In this document: positions 33,196 to 41,636 of the stretch, piece after piece
Layout: each line of letters begins with the position of its first letter
Numbering within the stretch: position 1 is the stretch's first letter
Assembly (NCBI GenBank): GCA_017551845.1
Contig: JAFZKR010000066.1
Location: 1 to 47,928, forward strand
Direction of reading: 5' to 3'
DNA length: 47,928 bases
DNA from: Bacteroidaceae bacterium
GTDB lineage: Bacteria > Bacteroidota > Bacteroidia > Bacteroidales > Bacteroidaceae
Position numbers and translations under genes: made by a program
The notes under the pieces: generated by a model
Databases searched by the model: none
What the model was told of the DNA's origin: nothing
What the model saw: the letters and a program-made list of their open reading frames with translations, nothing else

Positions 33196-33801
33196 GTGAA
33201 GATTGTCATGGTCATTCTGTCTCTGCTGTTATCAGCCGCATCGTGCTCGTTAAGAGAGGAGATGAGAAAGTTGCCGGAAGATCAATTGGTTGAAGGGGAT
33301 CTGGCTTTCCGGTGCGGACGAGGTTTTTTCAGCCGGGCGGTTACGGCAACCGAAGACGAGGGCTTGTTCAGTCATGTGGGAATTGTGGTCCGTGAGAATG
33401 ACAGATGGATGATTGTCCATGCAGTTCCTGCAGAACCTGATTTCAAAGGTGATTTTGACCGGGTGAAGAAGGATGATCCGGATGTGTTCTTCGGCCATGA
33501 CCGTGCTTGCAGGGGATGTTTGGTGCATACAGGGGTTACTGATACATTGCTGGTTCACGCAATCTGTATGGAAGCAATCGGTTATGCCCGTGACAGCGTG
33601 CTGTTTGACAATGATTATGATCTCGAAGACGCGTCAATGTTTTATTGTTCTGAAATGGTGTGGCATCTCTATAATCAGATAGGGATAGACCTTACCGAAG
33701 GGAGGAGACGCTACATAAACCTTTTTCACATAAAGGGTGATGTGATACTTCCTGAGCATCTGTACATGTATTCGGATAATGAACCATATTATTCTTTTTA
33801 A
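33196..33801 (+). CDS. YiiX/YebB-type NlpC/P60-like cysteine hydrolase lipoprotein
   Basis: A 201-residue predicted lipoprotein (lipobox SAASC, Cys17) of the permuted NlpC/P60 (YiiX/YebB-like) amidase group. The expected catalytic His60 is in LFSHVGIVV and Cys151 in MFYCSEMVW, in the His-before-Cys order that marks the permuted papain fold. Such proteins may cleave amide bonds in peptidoglycan peptides or lipids; the substrate is unknown. The start is the GTG at 33196, which supplies Lys2 to the signal. It lies 4 nt after a TATTTTTG box (33184-33191), so the mRNA may be leaderless; the ATG at 33208 is the alternative. The DUF4878 gene follows after 22 nt. Confidence 0.8.
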   Translation: MKIVMVILSLLLSAASCSLREEMRKLPEDQLVEGDLAFRCGRGFFSRAVTATEDEGLFSHVGIVVRENDRWMIVHAVPAEPDFKGDFDRVKKDDPDVFFGHDRACRGCLVHTGVTDTLLVHAICMEAIGYARDSVLFDNDYDLEDASMFYCSEMVWHLYNQIGIDLTEGRRRYINLFHIKGDVILPEHLYMYSDNEPYYSF

Positions 33802-33823
33802 TTTTTATTTAACCAAAAAAATT

Positions 33824-34210
33824 ATGCTTATGAAAAAGATTCTTGTTTTTTCAGTTGTCGTGGCTGCTATGGCCTGTTTCGTCGCATGTTCATCATCAGG
33901 CAGCGGTCCTGAGGCTGTTGTAGAGAAAGCGATCTCTGCTATCCAGAAGGGTAACTATGATGCATTTGCTGCTACTTACGATCTTTCGGAATCTGATCAG
34001 AAGATGCTCTCCGGGTTAGCCGAGGAAAAGATCTCTAAGTCCCTTGAAGAGAAGGGCGGGATTAAGAGTTTCAAGATCACCGATACCAAGATTGATGGTG
34101 AGGAAGCTACTGTAAAAGTGCACTTCGTTTATAAGAATGGTTCCGAGGATGACGAGACGATGAAACTGAAGAAGGTTGACGGAGCCTGGAAACAGGTGAT
34201 GTCAAAGTAA
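33824..34210 (+). CDS. DUF4878-type small lipoprotein
   Basis: A 128-residue lipoprotein with lipobox FVAC (Cys22). The mature part begins GPEAVVEKAISAIQKGNYDAF and continues with a small alpha/beta domain of cystatin/NTF2-like character (IKSFKITDTKIDGEEATVKV, then MKLKKVDGAWKQV), fitting DUF4878. Such domains are thought to bind ligands or partner proteins in the envelope, but no function is known. The ATG at 33824 or 33830 may be used. It is probably cotranscribed with the YiiX-like gene and ends in a strong terminator. Confidence 0.82.
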   Translation: MLMKKILVFSVVVAAMACFVACSSSGSGPEAVVEKAISAIQKGNYDAFAATYDLSESDQKMLSGLAEEKISKSLEEKGGIKSFKITDTKIDGEEATVKVHFVYKNGSEDDETMKLKKVDGAWKQVMSK

Positions 34211-34229
34211 GTTGTCACTTAGAATAATT

Positions 34230-34275
34230 AAAGACCTGAAGACCGCTGCTTATGGCCTTCAGGTCTTTATTTTTT
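34230..34275 (+). terminator. Intrinsic terminator after the DUF4878 gene
   Basis: AAAGACCTGAAG (34230-34241) pairs perfectly with CTTCAGGTCTTT (34257-34268), followed by ATTTTTT. The stem is 12 bp with a 15-nt loop. Confidence 0.88.
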
Positions 34276-34316
34276 GAATAAAGCCGGACTTTGACACTCT
34301 TCTTGGAACTTTTTTG

Positions 34317-34324
34317 TAAATTTG
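34317..34324 (+). promoter_or_regulatory. -7 box before the interrupted C_GCAxxG_C_C gene
   Basis: TAAATTTG is an exact consensus match 27 nt before the ATG at 34352. A TTTG at 34290-34293 is 23 bp upstream, slightly wide for a -33. The broken gene therefore still has a plausible promoter, which would also serve the downstream dipeptidase. Confidence 0.5.
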
Positions 34325-34351
34325 AATACTAAATAAATTAGAACAAGTAAT

Positions 34352-34813
34352 ATGACGGTTGAAGAGAGGGAACAGCGGGCTCGTGAATTGTTCAGCGCCG
34401 GGTATAACTGCTGTCAGGCAGTGGCTATGACTTTTGCCGATGTAATCGGACTGCCGGAGAGTGAGGTGGCACGTCTTACAAGCGGGTTCGGCGGCGGGAT
34501 GGGTCGGATGCGCTAGGTGTGCGGTACGGTGTCGGCAATGACTATGGTGGCCGGGGCGATTATTCCGGCGGATGATGTGAACGACAAGGCATCCAAGACG
34601 GCGAACTATGCCCTTGTGCAGGAGATGGCGGGTGAGTTCAGGCAGATGAACGGAAGCATAATATGCCGTGAGTTGTTGGGGCTCAGCAAGCCTGAAGGCA
34701 CTCCCGTCCCGTCTGATCGCACGCCTGAGTATTACAAGAAACGTCCATGCGGTGAGCTTTGTGCCATTGCTGCCGGGATTATTGCACGTAAATCAGAAAA
34801 CAGAGAAAAATAA
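34352..34813 (+). pseudogene. C_GCAxxG_C_C family gene interrupted by an in-frame UAG
   Basis: From ATG 34352 the frame reads MTVEEREQRARELFSAGYNC and so on to GGGMGRMR, then TAG at 34514-34516, then continues without further stops (VCGTVSAMTMVAGAI ... KKRPCGELCAIAAGII) to TAA at 34811-34813. Together this is one normal-length (about 153-codon) member of the C_GCAxxG_C_C putative redox family, with cysteines on both sides of the stop. Intact members usually have Glu before VCG, so a single GAG-to-TAG change explains it. A GTG directly follows the stop and could allow reinitiation. UAG ends many intact genes here, so general recoding is unlikely. Possible causes are a recent nonsense mutation or a base-call error. 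It overlaps the next gene by 1 nt. Confidence 0.8.
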
Positions 34814-36459
34814 TGAGGAGACTATTTCTATTTTTGACAGTAGTATTTGTTGTTGCAGGTGCATTCGCCTGCACGAACCTGATAGTGACGAGAGGGGCAT
34901 CGGCCAACGGTTCCAATATGTGTACGTATGCGGCAGACTCGCATCAGCTGTACGGTACGCTCCATTTTACTCCTGCTGCGGATTATCCGGCAGGGGCTAT
35001 GAGAGAGATTATAGACTGGGACTCCGGCAAACATCTGGGAGAGATTCCTCAGGCGTCACATGTCTATTCGGTGATAGGCAATATGAACGAACACCAGCTG
35101 GTGATAGGCGAGACTACTTACGGAGGACGCGAGTTCATTGATACAACTGCCATAATGGATTACGGTTCGCTCATATACATAGCATTGGAGCGTTGTAAGA
35201 CTGCCCGTGAGGCAATAATGTTGATTGATAATCTGATGCAGGAATACGGATATGCATCAGAAGGAGAATCGTTCACGCTGTGTGATCCGAACGAGATATG
35301 GATTATGGAAATAATAGGCAAGAATCCCAAGTTCGACAAAAAGGGTCGCAATGTGAACCGGGGAGCTGTATGGGTAGCCAAACGCATTCCTGACGGTTAT
35401 ATATCGGGTCATGCCAACCAGTCGCGTATCACCACTATAGATTTTAATGACCCGGACAACTGCCTTTATGCCAAGGATGTTATTAAGCATGCCAGAGAGC
35501 AGGGTATTTTCAGCGGTACGGACGAGGAGTTCAGTTTCTGTGATGTTTATAATCCTTTGGACTTCGGAGCTGCTCGGGGATGTGAGGCACGCGTGTGGTC
35601 TTACTTTAACCGTTTTTCCGACGGGATGGATGAATATGTGGATTATGCAATGGGGTATGACCTGAAAAAACACATGCCATTATATGTGAAGCCAAATAAA
35701 AAAATAACAACAAAAGATTTGGCGGACATGATGCGTGACCACTTTGAGGGCACACCTCTTGACATGACTACTGACATAGGTGCAGGCGGCAGTCATCTGC
35801 CTTACCGTTGGCGTCCGATGGAGTTTGAATTCCAGGGTTGGGAGTACGTTAACGAACGTGCCATCGCTACTCAGCAGACGGGCTGGTGGTATGTGGCACA
35901 GTCCCGTCCGGACAAGAAATACGGTATTTTCTGGTTTGGTGTGGACGATGCCGCCACATCTCCTCTGATGCCTTTTTTCAGCTGCACGGAAAGTGTTCCT
36001 GAATGCCTTCGTGAGGGTAATGGCTCGCTTATTGAGTATTCGGAGACCTCGATGTATTGGGCTGTGAGCAGGATAGCACAGTTTGCTTATCTGCGTTACG
36101 ACAAAATAGGAGCGGAGGTTCGTCAGGTTATAGATGAGTATGAAAACGGAATGATATCCAAAGCGGATGAGGCATACTTGAAGGCTTCCGGTATGAATGT
36201 TGCTGATGCAGGTAAGTATCTGACAGATTTCAGTGTTGACAATGCAAGGTCTTTGTTCTCTCGCTGGCAGGATCTGGATAAATATCTTTTGGTAAAATAT
36301 ATTGACGGTAATATAAAGAGGCAGAATCCTGACGGCTCATTCATGGACAATGGTTATGATAAAGGCATACCTGAATTCCCTATTCAGGAGGATTATTCCG
36401 ACAAGTGGAAGGAGAGTGTTGTCAGAGACCACGGTGATGTGCTTCGGATACGTAAATAA
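34813..36459 (+). CDS. C69 family dipeptidase
   Basis: A 548-residue N-terminal-nucleophile dipeptidase (PepD/C69) that hydrolyses a broad range of dipeptides. A signal peptide of 19 residues ends AFA, exposing Cys20 (CTNLIVTRGAS), the expected catalytic nucleophile. Family motifs follow: GNMNEHQLVIGETTYGGRE in part, ALERCKTAREAI, NEIWIMEI and GHANQSRI. The AFAC sequence also resembles a lipobox, so lipidation is possible and would block an N-terminal nucleophile mechanism. Its ATG overlaps the TAA of the interrupted upstream gene (TAATG), so translation of the upstream frame may influence it. Confidence 0.93.
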   Translation: MRRLFLFLTVVFVVAGAFACTNLIVTRGASANGSNMCTYAADSHQLYGTLHFTPAADYPAGAMREIIDWDSGKHLGEIPQASHVYSVIGNMNEHQLVIGETTYGGREFIDTTAIMDYGSLIYIALERCKTAREAIMLIDNLMQEYGYASEGESFTLCDPNEIWIMEIIGKNPKFDKKGRNVNRGAVWVAKRIPDGYISGHANQSRITTIDFNDPDNCLYAKDVIKHAREQGIFSGTDEEFSFCDVYNPLDFGAARGCEARVWSYFNRFSDGMDEYVDYAMGYDLKKHMPLYVKPNKKITTKDLADMMRDHFEGTPLDMTTDIGAGGSHLPYRWRPMEFEFQGWEYVNERAIATQQTGWWYVAQSRPDKKYGIFWFGVDDAATSPLMPFFSCTESVPECLREGNGSLIEYSETSMYWAVSRIAQFAYLRYDKIGAEVRQVIDEYENGMISKADEAYLKASGMNVADAGKYLTDFSVDNARSLFSRWQDLDKYLLVKYIDGNIKRQNPDGSFMDNGYDKGIPEFPIQEDYSDKWKESVVRDHGDVLRIRK

Positions 36460-36480
36460 TATTAAATAAGAATGACATTC

Positions 36481-36511
36481 TTGCTCTGTTCTTCCAAATT
36501 AGCTAATTTTG
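36481..36511 (+). promoter_or_regulatory. Promoter of the bamD-rpoZ-DUF4293 operon
   Basis: TTG (36481-36483), a 20-bp spacer and TAATTTTG (36504-36511) match the Bacteroidetes promoter. The ATG at 36532 gives a leader of about 17 nt. Confidence 0.6.
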
Positions 36512-36531
36512 CAGGTTGAAAAAGAATAGGC

Positions 36532-37368
36532 ATGATGCGCAGGTGTATTCCATTTCTTGTTTCAGTTGTTCTGGCAGTCTTGACGCTTGCCGGATGCGGT
36601 GGGTATAACAAGATACTCAAGGCATCGGATTACGGTACGAAATACACCCTGGCCAAGAATCTTTACGCAGAAGGACGCTATACTACCTGCAGTTCCATAC
36701 TTGAGGAGTGTGTGGTTATGCTGCACGGTACTTCACAAGGAGAGGAGTCTATGTTCCTGCTGGCGTCGTGCTATTTCAATATGGGTGATTACCTTTCAGC
36801 TTCCCAATACTTCCAGAGTTGTTTCACCCGTTATCCGAACAGCGACTACTCTGAAACCAGTCTGTTCATGATGGGCAAGAGCCTCTTCAGGGATATGCCT
36901 GACCCAAGGTTGGATGCTACGAGTACCAATGAGGCAATATCATCGCTACAGAGGTTCGTAGAGACGTATCCTGCAAGCCGCTATCGCAATGAGGCTGAGG
37001 GTATGATTTATGAGATGTATGACCGTCTGGTTGAGAAGGAGAAAGGCTCGGCTGAACTATATTACAATATGGGTCTCTATCTGGGGAATAACTACAGGTC
37101 TTGCATAATTGTGGCTCAGAATGCTATGAGAGATTATCCTTACACAAAATATCGTGAGGATCTCTCCGCACTGGTACTCAGGGCAAAATTCCAACTGGCC
37201 CAGGAGAGCGTGGCATCTAAGAGGGATGAACGCTACAGGGATGCCATTGACGAGTATTACGCTTTCAAGAACGAGTTTCCGGAGAGCAAATATTCTAAGG
37301 AGGCCGAAAAGATTTTCAGGATCTCCACAAGGAACTTGAACGGAAAAGAACAAATATTAGACGAATAA
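36532..37368 (+). CDS. bamD: Outer membrane protein assembly factor BamD
   Basis: BamD is the essential TPR lipoprotein of the BAM complex that folds outer-membrane beta-barrels. The lipobox LAGC has Cys22. Five TPR-like repeats follow (for example EESMFLLASCYFNMGDYLSA and RYPNSDYSETSLFMMGKS), with the family ending EFPESKYSKEAEKIF. The length of 278 residues is normal. It heads an operon with rpoZ (1-nt gap) and a DUF4293 gene, an arrangement common in Bacteroidales. Confidence 0.93.
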   Translation: MMRRCIPFLVSVVLAVLTLAGCGGYNKILKASDYGTKYTLAKNLYAEGRYTTCSSILEECVVMLHGTSQGEESMFLLASCYFNMGDYLSASQYFQSCFTRYPNSDYSETSLFMMGKSLFRDMPDPRLDATSTNEAISSLQRFVETYPASRYRNEAEGMIYEMYDRLVEKEKGSAELYYNMGLYLGNNYRSCIIVAQNAMRDYPYTKYREDLSALVLRAKFQLAQESVASKRDERYRDAIDEYYAFKNEFPESKYSKEAEKIFRISTRNLNGKEQILDE

Positions 37369-37369
37369 T

Positions 37370-37702
37370 ATGGATTTCAAGAAAACAAATGCATCAACCA
37401 ACACCGTAACCCGTGATCTGGTTGATTTCGTGAAGGATACCGGCAATATTTACGAAAGTGTTGCCATTATGGGCAAGCGTGCCAATCAGATTTCGGCAGA
37501 GATGAAGGAGGAACTCAAGCAGAAACTTGACGAATTCAGCTCGACTACCGATAACCTTGAGGAAATGTTTGAGAACAGGGAGCAGATTGAGATTTCCCGT
37601 TATTATGAGCGTCTTCCAAAACCCACATTGATTGCCGCCCAGGAATTCGAGGAGGGTAAGATTTACTGGCGCAACCCTGCTAAGGACAAGGATAATATCT
37701 GA
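37370..37702 (+). CDS. rpoZ: RNA polymerase omega subunit
   Basis: A 110-residue Bacteroidetes-type omega subunit that helps assemble RNA polymerase around beta-prime. It reads MDFKKTNASTNTVTRDLVDF, with the conserved NIYESVAIMGKRANQISAE segment and an acidic linker, ending YWRNPAKDKDNI. It sits between bamD and the DUF4293 gene; its last base overlaps the first base of the DUF4293 ATG. Confidence 0.93.
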   Translation: MDFKKTNASTNTVTRDLVDFVKDTGNIYESVAIMGKRANQISAEMKEELKQKLDEFSSTTDNLEEMFENREQIEISRYYERLPKPTLIAAQEFEEGKIYWRNPAKDKDNI

Positions 37703-38175
37703 TGAAGATTGAGTTTTACGTGCATCAGATATGGCTGGCTCTCATCTGCGTATTGATGATTGTCAGCCTTGTTTTTCCCATTGCTACATTCGTCGTTGAC
37801 GGTGGTGAACTTATCAGACTGAGCAATTTCCGCCTGCTTTATGAGGATGGAACAGCTAAGGGAGCCCTTTGGGGACTTGGTGTCATACTCATTATTAATC
37901 TTGGGGTGGGCATATTTGAACTGCTGCTGTCCGGATTTCGTAATTTCGTCCTTCAGAAAAGGCTAATAATCTTTATGATGCTGCTTACAGCAGGTTATTA
38001 CCTGATTCTCGTGATTTATGTCCTGCTTCTCAAGGGTAGCGCATCATTCATACCGGGTATTCCTGTCGCCTTTCCGTTAGTATGCCTGATTTTGGAGTAT
38101 ATGTCCATTCATGGCGTTGCAAAGGCTGAGGCTGAAATCCTTGCCAAGGCTAACGGATTCCGTCTGAGGGACTGA
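37702..38175 (+). CDS. DUF4293 integral membrane protein
   Basis: A 157-residue protein with four membrane helices (about 8-30, 52-76, 84-107 and 113-135) and the DUF4293 pattern: MKIEFYVHQIWLAL at the start, NFRLLYEDGT in the periplasmic loop, and LEYMSIHGVAKAEAEILAK at the C-terminus. The function is unknown. Its fixed place after bamD and rpoZ suggests an envelope role by association. TGATG-type coupling to rpoZ (1-nt overlap). Confidence 0.85.
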   Translation: MKIEFYVHQIWLALICVLMIVSLVFPIATFVVDGGELIRLSNFRLLYEDGTAKGALWGLGVILIINLGVGIFELLLSGFRNFVLQKRLIIFMMLLTAGYYLILVIYVLLLKGSASFIPGIPVAFPLVCLILEYMSIHGVAKAEAEILAKANGFRLRD

Positions 38176-38181
38176 ATCTTT

Positions 38182-38880
38182 TTACAGATTGATGAGATAT
38201 GTTGCGCGGACGGAAATGGAACTGTTCGCGCAACGTGCAAAATAGTCTTTCTTGGTTATGCCGTAAACATTGCCAAGTCCGAAATAGTATCGGCCTTCAA
38301 CACCGAAAACTCCAAGACCTGTACGTATTTCCGCTCCCAAGCCAGCGGAAATGCCATAATCCAGCTTGTTTTCTATAGGCCTGTCGTACTGATAGACTAC
38401 GCGATTGGGGCGGTTGGCGGTATTCCATGGTTGTTGACCGCCTTTTTTCTGTACTTCGTAGAGCAGATATGAAATCTGTGGGCCGAGATTAAAATAACCT
38501 TGAAAACCCCGGTATTCCCGCCCAAAACCTAAATGTGCGAAGAAAGGCAGCTCTATATAATTGAGCTGGCGGGTGTATTCATTGCCGGAACCGTCATCAA
38601 TATACTCCGTCCACCCCCGGGTGACCCAATTGCACTCTAACTGGAGACCGTTAATCAGGAAGAAATATTTCTCTGAAATATGCCTGAATGTCACTCCGGC
38701 AACCGGCCCCAAGCTCAGATCCTGTTTTATTGAGGGTATAAATGTGATGCTGTTGGTGCCAATACCGCCGTTGAAACCCAAGGAAATGATATTCCTGAGA
38801 TCACCGACCTGTGCTTTGGCCGGTATTGCAGCCATAGAGAGCAAGGTAAGGAGTAGTGTTGAATACAGTATTCTCTTCAT
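38182..38880 (-). CDS. Outer-membrane beta-barrel protein, PorT-like
   Basis: A 232-residue exported protein with a signal peptide ending AKA-QV. The mature part shows eight or so amphipathic strands of the OMP_b-brl_2 type (ISLGFNGGIGTNSITF, YIELPFFAHLGFGREYR, GYFNLGPQISYLLYE, ISAGLGAEIRTGLGVFGVE), ending ISVRATYLINL. This resembles PorT, a type IX secretion barrel, but small Bacteroidetes porins share the same features. It overlaps the LysM gene by 4 nt (ATGA), so it is the second gene of a two-gene operon. Its nearness to a T9SS cargo gene supports a PorT-like role without proving it. Confidence 0.68.
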   Translation of the reverse strand: MKRILYSTLLLTLLSMAAIPAKAQVGDLRNIISLGFNGGIGTNSITFIPSIKQDLSLGPVAGVTFRHISEKYFFLINGLQLECNWVTRGWTEYIDDGSGNEYTRQLNYIELPFFAHLGFGREYRGFQGYFNLGPQISYLLYEVQKKGGQQPWNTANRPNRVVYQYDRPIENKLDYGISAGLGAEIRTGLGVFGVEGRYYFGLGNVYGITKKDYFARCANSSISVRATYLINL

Positions 38881-40721
38881 CGGTCAAAATCAATCTTTTC
38901 CACTTCGTAATTGTTGGATAGATGGATGAAGTACACTTTACGGTTGATGAAACCTCCCCAGTTGTTCACTCTTTCAAACTTGAATCCCATTTGTACCGGA
39001 TAGGTTCTGATGCGTCCCAAATTATCCTCAAACATCTCACCGTATTGTGAGACACCTTTGAGGAAATAGTAAGAGGTATCATATCCGTATGAGGCGTAGT
39101 TCGGGTAACTGATCATCATCTGACGGCCGAAAGCACGACGGAACGAATTGCCGAAATCAACTGATTCCTTGAGCATGTTGTTGGTGTAGAACCAACTGTA
39201 GAACCATGTATCAACTTCATACATTTCGTCAAGATGGTCAGTGGTGTAGGTCTGGTATTCCGGGTAACCGAACAGATGGGTTTCAACCCCTTCGGTTTTA
39301 TTCCTGCTGATAAGTTGGAGCATTGGTAATGCCGTCGCAAGAGGGCTTACCTCCTTGGAATTGATTATGAAGATGTTCTGATAATCTGTTTTGAGCCTGT
39401 TCTTTACGGATTCATCCAGATTCCTCAGGGCGATGGTCTCATGTGGGATTTTCCTATCTTCAATCACATTCATAAGTCCGTTGATAAAATCATTGCGTGA
39501 GCCGTCAGCGGCATCGATGATAATAATGTTGGGATTTTTGAACTGTTTGAAGAAATGATCGTAAGCTTCCTGATAAACATAGGATTGAGGCGTGTTGAGC
39601 TGGAACACATGTGGATTGGCGAAGACGAAGTCCGCATTGGAATTAAGCGGAAGGACAAGAGGAATATCATTCTCTGATGACCATCTTGAGGCTTCACCTA
39701 TCTGTGCTGCCTCCTTGGAGCCGAGTATGACCAAATCCATATCATGCATCTCCTCAGAGGAGAGTATCCCTTTTATGTCATCTGCTCCGCTACGTCCTGA
39801 ATCCAACACTTTGAGGTTGACCGAAATCCTTTCGTCCTTGAGCTTTTCCACTCCGAGGAGTACCCCCTGCATGAACTCCACCATCTTCATCTGGTCCACA
39901 GACGTAGCATCGGACAGGGAGAACGGTAGAATCAGCGCGGCGTTGACCTTACCTGGCTCGTGTTGGCGTTTTGGAGTGTTCATCTGGAAGAGAGTGCTGT
40001 CGGCAATTGACTCCAGTATTATCTCCGCCTGTTTGCGGTTGTTTTCCCTTTCAGCGAGTTCACGGGCGGAGAACGGAATGATTACCTCGGCTCCGTTCCT
40101 GAGTTTTGATGTGCGGTATTGAGGGTTGGCCTGGAGAAACTCTGCCTGGGTTATGTCGTAAGTCTTGCAAATCCGATAGATTGTCTCGCGACGCTTAACG
40201 ACATGAATGAGCTTATATGGCTCTTCTTCGGCATTGAGCGATTCATTGGCGTTTGTTATGACCTCGGGGACATTTTCTTCGGCTGTTTCTAATGTTGAAG
40301 AGAGAGGGGCAGAACCGGTAGGCTCTGGTATGGTTATTACTTGTCCGATCTTGAAATTCTGAGCGGAGAGTCCCGGGTTAGCATCCATTATCTCCTTGAC
40401 CGATACATTGTTCTCTACTGACAGGCGGTATAGGGTCTCACCTTGGGCGATGGTATGGAAACGGCCTTTAACTTGGGTTGATTCCGTGTTTCTGGCAACA
40501 GGTATCTTAAGTTCCTGTCCTATTCGGATAACCGTCTCACTGCCAGGGTTGAGTCTGATGATGTCATCTTCAGTCACACCGTACATTCTCGAAATGGAGT
40601 AGAGTCCCTGACCGGCTGTCACGGTGTGCAGGAAAAACTGCTGTTCCTGCGCATTTAGTGATGATACGGAAATAGCCGCAAACAGCAGGATGGTCAAAAC
40701 GGATTTCAGATATCTTGTCAT
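38877..40721 (-). CDS. Three-LysM protein fused to a type 1 periplasmic-binding fold
   Basis: A 614-residue exported protein (signal ending LNA-QE). Three LysM domains lie at about 30-74, 88-132 and 171-217 (for example HTVTAGQGLYSISRMYGV and HTIAQGETLYRLSVENNVSV), expected to bind peptidoglycan. From about 255 to the end there is a type 1 periplasmic-binding fold (VNAALILPFSLSD, VILGSKEAAQIGEAS, IIIIDAADGSRNDFINGL), resembling the sensor fold of amino-acid ABC binding proteins. No transporter genes are near. The combination recalls LpoA, an outer-membrane activator of a peptidoglycan synthase that also has such a fold; this is inference. It is cotranscribed with the PorT-like gene. Confidence 0.82.
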   Translation of the reverse strand: MTRYLKSVLTILLFAAISVSSLNAQEQQFFLHTVTAGQGLYSISRMYGVTEDDIIRLNPGSETVIRIGQELKIPVARNTESTQVKGRFHTIAQGETLYRLSVENNVSVKEIMDANPGLSAQNFKIGQVITIPEPTGSAPLSSTLETAEENVPEVITNANESLNAEEEPYKLIHVVKRRETIYRICKTYDITQAEFLQANPQYRTSKLRNGAEVIIPFSARELAERENNRKQAEIILESIADSTLFQMNTPKRQHEPGKVNAALILPFSLSDATSVDQMKMVEFMQGVLLGVEKLKDERISVNLKVLDSGRSGADDIKGILSSEEMHDMDLVILGSKEAAQIGEASRWSSENDIPLVLPLNSNADFVFANPHVFQLNTPQSYVYQEAYDHFFKQFKNPNIIIIDAADGSRNDFINGLMNVIEDRKIPHETIALRNLDESVKNRLKTDYQNIFIINSKEVSPLATALPMLQLISRNKTEGVETHLFGYPEYQTYTTDHLDEMYEVDTWFYSWFYTNNMLKESVDFGNSFRRAFGRQMMISYPNYASYGYDTSYYFLKGVSQYGEMFEDNLGRIRTYPVQMGFKFERVNNWGGFINRKVYFIHLSNNYEVEKIDFDR

Positions 40722-40744
40722 CGCTTCATTTGTTTCTTAATCTG

Positions 40745-40752
40745 CAAAAGTA
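40745..40752 (-). promoter_or_regulatory. -7 box of the LysM/PorT-like operon
   Basis: The minus strand reads TACTTTTG, an exact TAnnTTTG match, 23 nt before the ATG at 40721. Confidence 0.5.
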
Positions 40753-40797
40753 CAAAAAACGGTTCACCCGAAAGGAATGATGAGAGAATATTCTCCG

Positions 40798-40805
40798 TAT
40801 TTTTG
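40798..40805 (+). promoter_or_regulatory. -7 box of the T9SS cargo gene
   Basis: TATTTTTG is an exact consensus match 31 nt before the ATG at 40837, divergent from the LysM operon promoter. Confidence 0.5.
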
Positions 40806-40836
40806 CGTTTTGAAATTACACCCAAATTGAAACAGT

Positions 40837-41631
40837 ATGAATGTATCAACCGGAAAAATCTTATTGATGACGTTTCTTGCAGTCCTGCTGAGGAGTATAA
40901 CCTGTTTTTCAGGTATTCCCGTTCCGGACGTGAAACTTGCATTGATATCGGTCTCAAATGACACCACATATCTCAGTCCTGGTGAATCCGGCTCGGAATC
41001 ATTTACTGTACCGCTCAGGGTGGAGTTCAGTTCAAAGCTGATTTCGGATGACGGAAAGGAATACGTGCTGTTTCCTGAATGGCAGGTAATAAGGTCTTAT
41101 ACTGACGGTGAAACTCAGAAGTCTGAGAGCTACCTTAAACGTCAGGAGAGCAACACGGAGTTCGAGTTCACTGATTGGGGGAATTTCCAGGTATCTTTCT
41201 CCTGGTCTTACAGGGATAAGGATTCAGTCAATACGATATCAGGCTATGAGATTTCTCCTATGAGTTTTGTGATAGATGACTCGGAAGTGAAGCTTTTCAA
41301 TGCATTCTCACCTAATGATGACGGAATCAATGACGAATACCGTATTTATGTGCGTTCCATAGTAAGGCTTGAGATTGCCATCTTCAACCGTTGGGGACAG
41401 GTAATCAAGAGCATTTCAGGGAAGACCGAGGATATACTTACTCCTGAGGACGAAGCTACACGTGACGCTGACGGCGGTTACCTGATCAATTGTTGGGATG
41501 GAAAACATAACGGGAAAGTTGTGAGTGACGGTGTATATTTCATAAATGTCAAGGCTGTGGGTGCCGGGGGTAAGGTCTATGAAAGGAAAGCCGATATCAA
41601 TGTGCTTACCGGAACCGGTATTCTGTTGTAA
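40837..41631 (+). CDS. Secreted protein with T9SS type B (CHU_C) sorting domain
   Basis: A 264-residue exported protein. Its signal peptide is followed by an Ig-like beta domain (about 35-145) and a C-terminal gliding-motility-associated CHU_C domain from about residue 150: [50 protein letters not shown]. Type B CTDs direct export by the type IX secretion system. The passenger is very small, so it may be a structural or adhesin subunit. The uvrA gene begins 5 nt after its stop, so the two may be cotranscribed although their roles differ. Confidence 0.85.
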   Translation: MNVSTGKILLMTFLAVLLRSITCFSGIPVPDVKLALISVSNDTTYLSPGESGSESFTVPLRVEFSSKLISDDGKEYVLFPEWQVIRSYTDGETQKSESYLKRQESNTEFEFTDWGNFQVSFSWSYRDKDSVNTISGYEISPMSFVIDDSEVKLFNAFSPNDDGINDEYRIYVRSIVRLEIAIFNRWGQVIKSISGKTEDILTPEDEATRDADGGYLINCWDGKHNGKVVSDGVYFINVKAVGAGGKVYERKADINVLTGTGILL

Positions 41632-41636
41632 TTGGG

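Noticed and set aside
34514..34516. UAG recoding (for example to Gln or pyrrolysine) as a general feature
   Set aside because: Several intact genes in the window end in TAG (GH3, flavin reductase, S9 peptidase, DUF3078, carboxylesterase), so UAG is a normal stop here.
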